From contig JAQSWE010000073.1 of the NCBI GenBank assembly GCA_029266795.1, forward strand, positions 1-9,854: a DNA stretch of 9,854 nucleotides, read 5' to 3'. Under the pieces are notes generated by a model that was not told the DNA's origin, made no database searches, and saw only the letters and a list, made by a program, of their open reading frames with translations. Both the position numbers and the translations under genes were made by a program. The DNA comes from Alphaproteobacteria bacterium (GTDB lineage Bacteria; Pseudomonadota; Alphaproteobacteria; Micavibrionales; UBA2020). Positions 1 to 6,244 of this stretch are shown one piece after another; the stretch's first letter is position 1, and each line of letters opens with the position of its first letter.

Positions 1-216
1 AACCAGAAAGCGCGCTTCAACGCAAAACAGTTTGAAGATGCGGCGGCGGAACAGCTTGTTCCCGTAGGCATGAAACCAGAAGATATCGTCCCTGCCATCA
101 TCTTCGGCTTATCGAAGCATTCACGTCTGCTCTCCGGCACGACGCTGCGCTTCGACGCGGGCGAGGGGCAAATTAAAAAGAGCGCCATCACAGACGGCAG
201 CAAGAGGGCATCATGA
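1..216 (+). CDS. C-terminal end of a short-chain dehydrogenase/reductase (probable sugar 1-dehydrogenase), 5' truncated by window edge
   Basis: Frame 1 is open from the window edge to a TGA at 214-216, giving 71 residues. The segment PEDIVPAIIFGLSKHSRLLS followed by GTTLRFDAGEG matches the C-terminal pattern of classical short-chain dehydrogenases, where a 'PEDIA...fLaS' helix precedes a 'G.tl.vDGG' strand. The catalytic Tyr-Lys and the Rossmann glycine motif would lie outside the window, so the substrate cannot be read. The stop overlaps the lactonase start in an ATGA (213-216), which implies translational coupling. Next to a sugar lactonase, KDGal kinase and KDPGal aldolase, the natural role is NAD(P)-dependent oxidation of D-galactose to galactonolactone in the cytoplasm. 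That assignment rests on context; SDR membership is moderately supported. Confidence 0.6.
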   Translation, partial: NQKARFNAKQFEDAAAEQLVPVGMKPEDIVPAIIFGLSKHSRLLSGTTLRFDAGEGQIKKSAITDGSKRAS

Positions 217-1085
217 AAGCGGAACTGCTCAATCCCGAACTTACGGCCTCCGAGCTTGGCGAAGGCGTCAATTGGGACACGCGCGGCAAGCGCCTCTACT
301 GGGTCGATATCATGGGCCAGATGATCCATTCGACCGACGCGGAAGGGCAACAATACGCAGGCTATAAAACGCCATCCATGATCGGCTTCATGGCGATCGA
401 CGATCAAGGCGGCTGCGTGGCGGGCTTGCGCGACGGGTTTTATAAACTGAAGCTGGCCGGTGACGTTCAGGCACAGCCTATCGTGCGCCCCATTTTCGTT
501 GATGCGGACAACCGCTTCAACGATGGAAAATGCGACCGCCGCGGTCGCGTCTGGGGTGGTACGATGAACCATGTCGACCACAAAAAGACCTCCGGCGCAT
601 TTTATCGCCTCGATGAGCGCGGGTTGCATACGCAGGAAGAAGGCGTCATCATCTCGAACGGCATCGGCTGGTCGCCCGATAACAAATTGATGTATTACAT
701 CGATACGGGCACCGGCACGATGTGGCTTTACGATTATGATATTGATACCGGCACAGCCACCAACCGCCGCCCGCATATTGTCTTCAATGACAAGCGCCCC
801 GACGGCATGTGCGTGGATTCACAAGGTCGGTTGTTCGTTGCGCTCTGGGGCGGATGGGCGGTTGATATCTATTCACCGAAAGGGGAATTGGTCGACAGCA
901 TCGCGGTCGATGCGCCCCAAGTGTCCTGCTGCTGCTTCGGCGGGGACGACCTGAAGACGCTGTACATCAGCACGGCCTATGTCGGCCTCAGTGACGAAAA
1001 GCGCGTTGCCGCGCCGCATGCGGGGAAGACGTTCAGGATACAAATGGATATTCCGGGCCTGCCCGAAACACCGGCGAAGGTGTAA
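213..1085 (+). CDS. SMP-30/gluconolactonase-family sugar lactonase (probable D-galactonolactonase)
   Basis: This 290-residue protein is a full-length SMP-30/regucalcin/LRE-family beta-propeller of about the usual size (roughly 290-300 aa). Visible family marks are the N-terminal LGEGVNWD (metal-ligand Glu17), NRFNDGKCDRRGRVWGGTM at 100-118 (Asn103 substrate-side), SNGIGWSPD at 148-156 (metal-ligand Asn149) and RPDGMCVDSQGRLFVALWGG at 195-214 (metal-ligand Asp197). The family hydrolyses sugar-acid lactones with a divalent metal. No signal peptide is seen, so it should be cytoplasmic. The ATG overlaps the stop of the upstream dehydrogenase by four bases and is preceded by AGAGGG. The dgoK start follows 4 nt after the stop, so the three genes read as one operon. 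A run of three cysteines (239-241) sits where relatives usually have one. Galactonolactone as substrate is inferred from the neighbours. Confidence 0.88.
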   Translation: MKAELLNPELTASELGEGVNWDTRGKRLYWVDIMGQMIHSTDAEGQQYAGYKTPSMIGFMAIDDQGGCVAGLRDGFYKLKLAGDVQAQPIVRPIFVDADNRFNDGKCDRRGRVWGGTMNHVDHKKTSGAFYRLDERGLHTQEEGVIISNGIGWSPDNKLMYYIDTGTGTMWLYDYDIDTGTATNRRPHIVFNDKRPDGMCVDSQGRLFVALWGGWAVDIYSPKGELVDSIAVDAPQVSCCCFGGDDLKTLYISTAYVGLSDEKRVAAPHAGKTFRIQMDIPGLPETPAKV

Positions 1086-1089
1086 CGCC

Positions 1090-2025
1090 ATGAATATTTT
1101 CGCAGACTGGGGCAATACCAATTTCCGCGCTTTCCTTGTCAAGAACGGGCAGGTAGTGGAGCGTTACCAGTCGGCGGAGGGTGGGATTCAAAAAGTTTTC
1201 ACCGCGCCCGAAAACCGCGTCGCCGATTACAGCGGGTTTTTCACGAAGCATCTGGCCGACTGGCTGCAACGATATCCGCAAGCGTCAATCCATATCGCGG
1301 GCGCGGCGGGCGGGCGCGACGGATGGGTCGAAACGTCTTATTCAATTGCACCGGCGGGATTGGCCGATGTAAAGCGCAACCTGCACCGCATCGCGCCCGA
1401 GCATCTGGGCGCGGCGGCGGGCCGCGAAATCTATATCGCGTCGGGCTGCACGATTGCGATGGCGGATGGCCGGCACGACGTTATCCGCTCCGAAGAGGTC
1501 AAAAGCCTCGGCGCGGCACGTCACCTGAAGCGTTCGGCGATGCTGATGTGCATTCCTGGTACGCATTGCAAATGGGTGAAGATCGAGGACGACAAGATTG
1601 TCCATTTCGAATCCGCACTCACGGGCGAGTTGTACGGGATATTGAGCGAGCGCGGCGCGCTGGCGGCTTTATTCCGCTTTGATAAAAATTCGCAACAAAA
1701 AGACATGGGATCGTTTGACCTAGGACTGGAACTGGCAGGTCGCGGCTTCGACCTGCTCACCGACCTGTGGCAGGTGCGGGCGCAGAAACTGCGCGCCACT
1801 CCACATCCTGCCGATATGCAGGCTTACTTCTCCGGCATCCTCATCGGTCATGAACTGCGCCAGATGGACAGGCTCTTCCCCGGCAAGCCGCCGGTCGTGC
1901 TGCTGATGGACGGCGGCGCGAAACGCGAATTCTATGCGCGCGCCTTCGACTGGATGGGCTGGAAAATCGATTGCGATGTCGACAGCGAAACGGCGGTTGT
2001 TTCCGGCCTGCTCGGCGTTATTTAA
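1090..2025 (+). CDS. dgoK: 2-dehydro-3-deoxygalactonokinase (DgoK)
   Basis: This is a 311-residue cytoplasmic sugar-acid kinase of the DgoK family, which phosphorylates 2-keto-3-deoxygalactonate to KDPGal with ATP. DgoK-like blocks in order are DWGNTNFRAFLV (6-17, N-terminal phosphate loop), GAAGGRDGWVE (71-81), RSEEVKSLGA (133-142), MCIPGTHCKWV (153-163), FESALTGELYGIL (173-185), FSGILIGHEL (247-256) and LLMDGGAK (271-278). The start at 1090 is preferred over an in-frame ATG at 979. It follows AAGG at 1077-1080 with 9 nt spacing, begins right at the conserved DWG block, and avoids a 37-residue overlap with the lactonase that looks like out-of-frame shadow sequence. It lies 4 nt after the lactonase stop, the last gene of the plus-strand half. 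Its stop is only 10 nt from the stop of the convergent small gene. Confidence 0.93.
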   Translation: MNIFADWGNTNFRAFLVKNGQVVERYQSAEGGIQKVFTAPENRVADYSGFFTKHLADWLQRYPQASIHIAGAAGGRDGWVETSYSIAPAGLADVKRNLHRIAPEHLGAAAGREIYIASGCTIAMADGRHDVIRSEEVKSLGAARHLKRSAMLMCIPGTHCKWVKIEDDKIVHFESALTGELYGILSERGALAALFRFDKNSQQKDMGSFDLGLELAGRGFDLLTDLWQVRAQKLRATPHPADMQAYFSGILIGHELRQMDRLFPGKPPVVLLMDGGAKREFYARAFDWMGWKIDCDVDSETAVVSGLLGVI

Positions 2026-2035
2026 TCTAGATAAA

Positions 2036-2470
2036 TTAGGGGAATTGAATTCCCAAGACGTTATTCAGGACTTCCGCCGAATATTGATTGTAGTAGCCAT
2101 CTGGGCGTTGAATAAGGGCACCAAAATCTTCCGTTTTATCGTTTCCCAGTTTTTCCGGGGCGGGTCTCTTATACCAATAAAGCCATACTTCTCCCGTACG
2201 TAGAATTCCACAACGGAAACCTCGCCAATTGATGGGAACGGCGTACTTCTCGCCTTCTTTACTTTTTACAATGGACTTCAAAACCCGAAAGTAAATTTGA
2301 TGATTTTCCACTTTTTCGACGACGGCAATGAAAGAAATCTCCGCTGCCTTCGCCAAGAGAGCGATATCCGGAGTTATAAGATCCGGCGGTGGTGTTGGCT
2401 GGCATGCTATCGAAGGCGCGCTACAAAAAGTAGCTAGTACAAAAATCAGGAGCCGAAAGAAATTAGTCAT
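2036..2470 (-). CDS. Small exported protein of unknown function, possibly NTR/TIMP-like, coupled to dgoA
   Basis: The gene encodes 144 residues. The N-terminus (about 1-22) is a hydrophobic signal peptide ending in APSIAC; Cys23 could be a lipid-anchored cysteine, although the -3 residue is Ser, unusual for a lipobox, so plain export with Cys as first mature residue is equally possible. The mature part has Cys23, then ISFIAVVEKV (45-54), IYFRVLKSIVK (59-69) and FRCGILRTGEVWLYWY (85-100). This order (N-terminal Cys, a 'vF.G.V' strand, an 'f.V...KG' strand, then 'CG....G..yLvY') recalls NTR/TIMP-like domains; the likeness is by eye only. The ATG overlaps the dgoA stop as ATGA (2467-2470), so translation is probably coupled. 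Hand-counted GC over 2041-2460 is about 46%, clearly lower than its neighbours, which suggests later acquisition. No catalytic residues are recognised. Confidence 0.75.
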   Translation of the reverse strand: MTNFFRLLIFVLATFCSAPSIACQPTPPPDLITPDIALLAKAAEISFIAVVEKVENHQIYFRVLKSIVKSKEGEKYAVPINWRGFRCGILRTGEVWLYWYKRPAPEKLGNDKTEDFGALIQRPDGYYNQYSAEVLNNVLGIQFP

Positions 2471-3096
2471 TTTAATTCACAGCACGCAGCGGTAAGAGCC
2501 TCGGCACGCGTGCCGACTTCTTTCGCCGACACGCCCGGCTTGTAGAGCGAAGATCCCACGCCAAACGCATAACAGCCCGCCGCATGGAACGCCGCCACGG
2601 TATCGACCGCGATGCCGCCGGTCGGGATGACCTTGATATGCGTCGGCAGCACCGATTTCAGCGCGCGGATATAGCCCGGGCCGCAGCTGTCGGCGGGAAA
2701 AATTTTCAGGAATTTCGAGCCGAGCTTGATCGCGTTGAACGCCTCCGTCGCCGTATAGACACCGGGCATCATCACCATGTCGCGGGCCAGCGCGGCCTTC
2801 ACGACATCGGCATCGGTATTCGGCGCGACAATCAGGCGCGCGCCGGTCTTGTGGACTTTCTCTACGTCTTCCGCCGTCAATACCGTGCCCGCGCCGATCA
2901 GCACAGTGTCGCCGAAACGCTTCACGAGCCGCGAAATGCTCTCGAAAGGGTCGGGGGAATTGAGCGGCACTTCCATGCAGCGCCAGCCTGCGCTGAAAAT
3001 TGCCTCGCCCACAGCCAGCATTTCATCGGGCTTGATGCCACGCAAAATGGCAATCAGGCGGTTTTGCGAAAAATATTGGTCGGCGACGGCGAGCAT
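2467..3096 (-). CDS. dgoA: 2-dehydro-3-deoxy-6-phosphogalactonate aldolase (DgoA)
   Basis: This 209-residue class I aldolase of the KDPG/KDPGal family splits KDPGal into pyruvate and glyceraldehyde 3-phosphate in the cytoplasm. Motifs are LIAILRGIKPDE (14-25), MEVPLNSP with the catalytic Glu42 (41-48), LIGAGTVL (66-73), IVAPNTDAD (89-97), KFLKIFPAD with the Schiff-base Lys131 (128-136), GPGYIRALKSVLP (139-151), TGG (159-161) and GSSLYKPG (181-188). The NSP after the catalytic Glu is the DgoA-like form, whereas ordinary KDPG aldolases usually have TP there; together with adjacent dgoK this supports KDPGal rather than KDPG. The start at 3096 is preferred over a longer in-frame reading from 3249, because it has AGGA 7 nt upstream and avoids a 51-residue Arg-rich extension that is antisense-frame shadow of the dehydratase end. 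It begins 11 nt after the dehydratase stop. Confidence 0.93.
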   Translation of the reverse strand: MLAVADQYFSQNRLIAILRGIKPDEMLAVGEAIFSAGWRCMEVPLNSPDPFESISRLVKRFGDTVLIGAGTVLTAEDVEKVHKTGARLIVAPNTDADVVKAALARDMVMMPGVYTATEAFNAIKLGSKFLKIFPADSCGPGYIRALKSVLPTHIKVIPTGGIAVDTVAAFHAAGCYAFGVGSSLYKPGVSAKEVGTRAEALTAACCELK

Positions 3097-3101
3097 GGTC
3101 G

Positions 3102-3108
3102 TTTCCTT
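3102..3108 (-). promoter_or_regulatory. Ribosome binding site that fixes the dgoA start
   Basis: Read on the minus strand, AAGGAAA lies directly behind the dehydratase stop codon (TAA at 3108-3110, sharing one base) and ends 5 nt before the ATG at 3096. It decides between the 209-residue aldolase and a longer in-frame reading, and shows that the dehydratase and aldolase are translated from one message. Confidence 0.7.
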
Positions 3109-4934
3109 TAATGTTGCGGACGCAGGTATTCGCGGACGCGCTTGGCGATTTCTTCGCGGGCGAGTTCGGGGCGGTCGAACATCTTCATATAGGCGCCGAC
3201 GCTCGCCTGATGTACGCCCATTTTCGGGTCTGACCAGATGACGCCCCATGGGCTGTGGATCGGCGTCGGTTTGATGACAAGCTCAGCGCGGCGTTTTTCG
3301 AGTTCCTCGGCGGATACTTCCATATCCAGCGACTTGTTCGCCACATCCAGCTTGACCCAGTCGCCGGTTTTCACGAGCGCGAGCGGGCCGCCGGCTGCCG
3401 CTTCCGGCGAGACATGCAGCACATGGCAGCCATAGGCCGTACCGCTCATGCGAGCATCGGAAATCGTCACCATCGCCTTCACGCCCTTCGCCAGCAGATA
3501 GCCGGGCGGGCGCACATTGCCGACTTCGGGCATGCCGGGATAACCGAGCGGGCCGCAATTGCGCAGGATCAGCACGCGGTCGGGCGTGATGCCTTCCTTC
3601 GGGTTGTCGATGCGCTTGTGGTATTCCTCGATACTGTCGAACACGACGGCCTGCCCGCGATGCTGCAGCAGGTTTTTCTCGGCAACCGCCGATACCTTGA
3701 TGACAGCGCCGTCAGGGCAGAGGTTGCCCTTCAGTATCACGATGCCGCCATCCGGCAGCAGCGGTTCCTTGACCGTCTTGATAATATTGGTGTCGGTATA
3801 CGGGTCGCGCGCGGCAAGCTCTTCCTTCATCGTCTTGCCGCTGCACCATTTCACGTCGTCTTTCACGTATCCGGCAGCCGCCAGTTCGCGCAAGACGGCG
3901 GGCATGCCGCCCGCGCGGAAATATTCCTCCATCAGGTAAGCGCCCGACGGTTTCACGTTCACCAGCAGCGGCACTTTCGATCCGTATTCCTGCCAGTCAT
4001 CGATGGTGAAATCGATATCCGCCATGTTTGCAATTGCGAGTAGGTGGACGACTGCATTGGTCGACCCGCCAATCGCGGCATTCGCGGCGACGGCGTTGAG
4101 GAAAGACTGGCGCGTGACGAAGGTGGAGGGGCGGCGGTCGGCGATGACCATGCGCACGGCTTCTTCACCCGCGCGGAAAGAATAATGCGCGCGCTCCGCC
4201 ATGGGCGCGGGGATGGAGGATGCGCCGAACAGCGTCAATCCCAAGGCTTCCGCCATGCTGTTCAGCGTCGAGGCCGTGCCCATGCTCATGCAATGGCCGG
4301 CGGAGGGTTGCGCGGCGCAGGAACGCACCATCAATTCGTCTTCGGTGATTTTTCCGGCGGCCAGCAATTCGCGGTTCTTCCACAAATGCACGCCCGATGC
4401 CGACTGTTCGCCGTGGTAATAGCCGTTCAGCATCGGGCCTGCAGATGCCACGATGGTGGGGAGGTCGGTCAGCAGCGTCGCCATCAATCCCGCAGGAACA
4501 GTTTTGTCGCAGCCGGTCAGCAGCACGAGACCGTCCATCGGGTTCGCGATGATCGTTTCGATGAGCGTCATGGCGGTCAGGTTGCGCATATACATCGAAG
4601 TCGGGCGCGTCAGCGGCTCGCCGAGCGGCGGCGCGATATCGAACTGGAAGGGAATGCCGCCCGCCTGCCGGACACCTTGGGCAACGCGGTCGTTCAGGTG
4701 GTGGTCATGCATCGCCTGGCAGGGATTTAAATCGCCGCCGAATTTGCAGATGCCGATGATGGGACGGCGGCCGCTTTCGGTTTGATCAGCGAGCGGATGG
4801 TCGGTCGTGCCGCACAGCTCTTCCATCGTGAATTTGGAATTCACCATCTTGCCGGTATGGTGCGCGCGCACATCGACGGCGGCGGCCTGCCCGAACCAGT
4901 AATCGCTGCGCAAGGAAACTTTTTTGTCGGCCAT
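3108..4934 (-). CDS. IlvD/Edd-family iron-sulfur sugar-acid dehydratase (probable galactonate dehydratase)
   Basis: This 608-residue protein belongs to the dihydroxy-acid/sugar-acid dehydratase family, slightly longer than typical arabonate dehydratases (about 580 aa). Cluster-binding cysteines are in their expected motifs: GGDLNPC (Cys72), LTGCDKTVPAG (Cys142) and CAAQPSAGHCMSMGTASTLN (Cys215). Further marks are GGSTNAVVHLLAIA (289-302), GNLCPDGAVIK (403-413), RNCGPLGYPGMPEV (458-471) and ISDARMSGTAYG (491-502), which carries the conserved active-site serine. The family removes water from aldonic acids with an Fe-S cluster and Mg2+. Between KDGal kinase and KDPGal aldolase genes the likely substrate is D-galactonate, replacing the enolase-superfamily DgoD of enteric bacteria; L-arabonate or D-fuconate are alternatives that motifs alone cannot exclude. 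A GGGGGTG stretch precedes the start. It lies 60 nt downstream of the DUF5666-type gene and 11 nt upstream of dgoA. Confidence 0.9.
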   Translation of the reverse strand: MADKKVSLRSDYWFGQAAAVDVRAHHTGKMVNSKFTMEELCGTTDHPLADQTESGRRPIIGICKFGGDLNPCQAMHDHHLNDRVAQGVRQAGGIPFQFDIAPPLGEPLTRPTSMYMRNLTAMTLIETIIANPMDGLVLLTGCDKTVPAGLMATLLTDLPTIVASAGPMLNGYYHGEQSASGVHLWKNRELLAAGKITEDELMVRSCAAQPSAGHCMSMGTASTLNSMAEALGLTLFGASSIPAPMAERAHYSFRAGEEAVRMVIADRRPSTFVTRQSFLNAVAANAAIGGSTNAVVHLLAIANMADIDFTIDDWQEYGSKVPLLVNVKPSGAYLMEEYFRAGGMPAVLRELAAAGYVKDDVKWCSGKTMKEELAARDPYTDTNIIKTVKEPLLPDGGIVILKGNLCPDGAVIKVSAVAEKNLLQHRGQAVVFDSIEEYHKRIDNPKEGITPDRVLILRNCGPLGYPGMPEVGNVRPPGYLLAKGVKAMVTISDARMSGTAYGCHVLHVSPEAAAGGPLALVKTGDWVKLDVANKSLDMEVSAEELEKRRAELVIKPTPIHSPWGVIWSDPKMGVHQASVGAYMKMFDRPELAREEIAKRVREYLRPQH

Positions 4935-4994
4935 CTGGCACCCCCGTTTTGACCCGCCCTTTTTACTATAGGCGAGAGGAGTATGCCAGCCGGT

Positions 4995-6239
4995 TTAATG
5001 GATAATCGGCAGATCCGGAATAACCGGCGGGATGGGAATATCGACCGGCGGCAGGGCGGGAACATCGATTACCGGCACATCCACGGGCGGCAGGTCGACC
5101 GGGGGCAGCAAGGGCAGGTCCACGGGCGGCACATCGACTGCGGGAACGTCCACGGCAGGCACATCGACCGAGGGCACATGAATGCCCGTTTCGGCAATGC
5201 TGGGCAGGGGCAGGCTTCCCAACTGGGTCGGGAGACCGCCGCCGATGCCGCCCTGCTGGCCTTCGATCCCCTTCAGGACAGGAACAATCAGCCCGAGCGA
5301 GAAGGGCGCGGTTTCCGGCATGAAGCCTTGTGCAACCAATGAGCCATTCGCGCCCACGTCACCAAACACGATAACGCGGGAATTGATCTCGGGCGCCTTG
5401 CGGGCGGAAACCGCGAGCGAGATTTTCGTGCCGTCGGCGAGGCGCAGCGCCCCATTATTGTATTCGCGCACATAGCCTTGCGTCAGGAAGTGCTTCACGC
5501 CGGATTTGAAAATGGAGTTCACATGGCTGATGCTGCCGGTTTTTGCGGGCTTCATCCGCTCGATCAGCCCTGCGATAATCACGCCATCGGCGCGCTTCAT
5601 GCCGCTGACCGACACATAATCGCCGGGTTTAAGCAGTTTCATCACGGCGCGTCCCTTGCCGTCGGCGATGACCTTTTGTTTGCCCACGATCATCTCGCCG
5701 CGCTTCGCATTGACGCTGCCGACGCGGCCCGAAACGGCCTTGTCGACCGTAATCTTGCGCGCGCGGAACTCCCCGTTTTTATTGTAAGCACGGACGGCCA
5801 CGACTTGCCCGACGCGCAAAGCCTGTATCGATGCGTTGCGGCCATTATTTTCGACCGGCGTTTTCGTGGTGTATTCGATTTCCATGCCGTTGACGCAGAT
5901 CGAGCCGAAGCCGGTCACACGGCCGTAAACGCCGATATCGCCCGTAATACCCGTGCCGCCGATGCCGCGATCGGCGAATTTGGCGCCGGTGCCGCCCATG
6001 CCTTTTCCGTTAAGGATGCCGGTGCCACCCATTCCCTTGCCTTCGGCGAATTTCGCGCCCGTGCCACCCATGCCCTTGCCGTCATGGATGCCCGTGCCGC
6101 CCATCCCTTTGCCGGATGCGAAAATGAAGCCGTCTGGCGTGGGGCAGCCTTTCGGTTTTGCAAATGCGGGCGTCACAGGTTGCAGCGTGGAAAGCGCCAG
6201 CGCGAGGATCACGACGATTTTCATGAACGCGCTGCGCAT
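4995..6239 (-). CDS. Exported DUF5666-type protein with GKGMGGTG repeats and a Val-Asp-Val-Pro repeat tail
   Basis: The gene encodes 414 residues with three visible regions. A signal peptide (1-27) ends in TPAFA before KPKG. Residues 43-97 carry four exact GKGMGGTG octapeptides and a fifth degenerate RGIGGTG. Residues about 98-306 form three beta-rich, barrel-like modules with the DUF5666 look: VTGFGSICVNGMEIEY followed by LRVGQVVAVRA (141-151), then VSGRVGSVN with KPGDYVSVSG (204-213), then GYVREYNNGALRLADGTKIS (255-274) ending GDVGANGSLVAQGF. A Gly/Gln/Leu-rich linker (about 324-345) leads to a proline-rich tail with eight [VI]D[VIL]P units (358-402). The first ATG is preferred over Met6 because AAGGGG lies about 9 nt upstream, overlapping the end of the DUF6502-type gene, and Met6 has no such site. 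The product should be periplasmic, surface-bound or secreted. No enzymatic motif is seen; function is unknown. Confidence 0.88.
   Translation of the reverse strand: MRSAFMKIVVILALALSTLQPVTPAFAKPKGCPTPDGFIFASGKGMGGTGIHDGKGMGGTGAKFAEGKGMGGTGILNGKGMGGTGAKFADRGIGGTGITGDIGVYGRVTGFGSICVNGMEIEYTTKTPVENNGRNASIQALRVGQVVAVRAYNKNGEFRARKITVDKAVSGRVGSVNAKRGEMIVGKQKVIADGKGRAVMKLLKPGDYVSVSGMKRADGVIIAGLIERMKPAKTGSISHVNSIFKSGVKHFLTQGYVREYNNGALRLADGTKISLAVSARKAPEINSRVIVFGDVGANGSLVAQGFMPETAPFSLGLIVPVLKGIEGQQGGIGGGLPTQLGSLPLPSIAETGIHVPSVDVPAVDVPAVDVPPVDLPLLPPVDLPPVDVPVIDVPALPPVDIPIPPVIPDLPIIH
5022..5168 (-). repeat. Coding repeat: eight [VI]D[VIL]P units in the C-terminal tail
   Basis: Aspartates recur at residues 359, 364, 369, 374, 382, 387, 392 and 400 of the DUF5666-type protein, so the period is 5-5-5-8-5-5-8. 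The two longer steps come from inserted three-residue blocks (LLP after 376, ALP after 394). Every Asp is flanked by Val or Ile before and Val, Leu or Ile after, then Pro. The DNA copies are diverged, so this is a protein-level repeat under selection rather than a recent expansion. Proline at this density predicts an extended stalk rather than a globular domain. Confidence 0.9.
5949..6113 (-). repeat. Coding repeat: nested GKGMGGTG octapeptides in a 72-bp tandem unit
   Basis: GKGMGGTG occurs at residues 43-50, 54-61, 67-74 and 78-85, and a degenerate DRGIGGTG at 90-97. The linkers alternate short (IHD, ILN) and long (AKFAE, AKFAD). The region is therefore a tandem of two 24-residue units, 6042-6113 and 5970-6041, each holding two octapeptides, followed by a partial unit that runs into the first DUF5666-like module. 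On the plus strand the copies show as repeated variants of 'gtgccgcccatgcc'. Codon differences between the copies argue against a very recent duplication. Confidence 0.92.
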
Positions 6240-6244
6240 GGCGA

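Noticed and set aside
979..1089. N-terminal extension of dgoK to an ATG at 979
   Set aside because: It overlaps the lactonase end out of frame, looks like shadow sequence, and DgoK proteins begin close to the DWG motif as from 1090.
2040..2054. Inverted repeat GGGAATTGAATTCCC between the convergent genes as an intrinsic terminator
   Set aside because: The stem is short with a tiny loop, contains few GC pairs, and no T-run follows in either direction; I keep it only as a possible weak structure.
3097..3249. N-terminal extension of dgoA to an ATG at 3249
   Set aside because: The 51 extra residues are Arg-rich and lie over the dehydratase coding end; the start at 3096 has a proper ribosome binding site and matches aldolase length.
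3255..4730. Two long plus-strand open frames (3255-4043 and 4044-4730) opposite the dehydratase
   Set aside because: They are antisense shadows; the minus-strand frame carries all dehydratase motifs including three cluster cysteines.
4965..4970. TATAGT (minus strand) as a -10 for the dehydratase
   Set aside because: No acceptable -35 element is found 16-18 nt upstream, so I do not annotate a promoter.
5949..6113. CRISPR-like interpretation of the regularly spaced repeats
   Set aside because: The repeats are in frame, encode a glycine-rich motif inside a signal-peptide protein, and have spacers far too short and similar for a CRISPR array.
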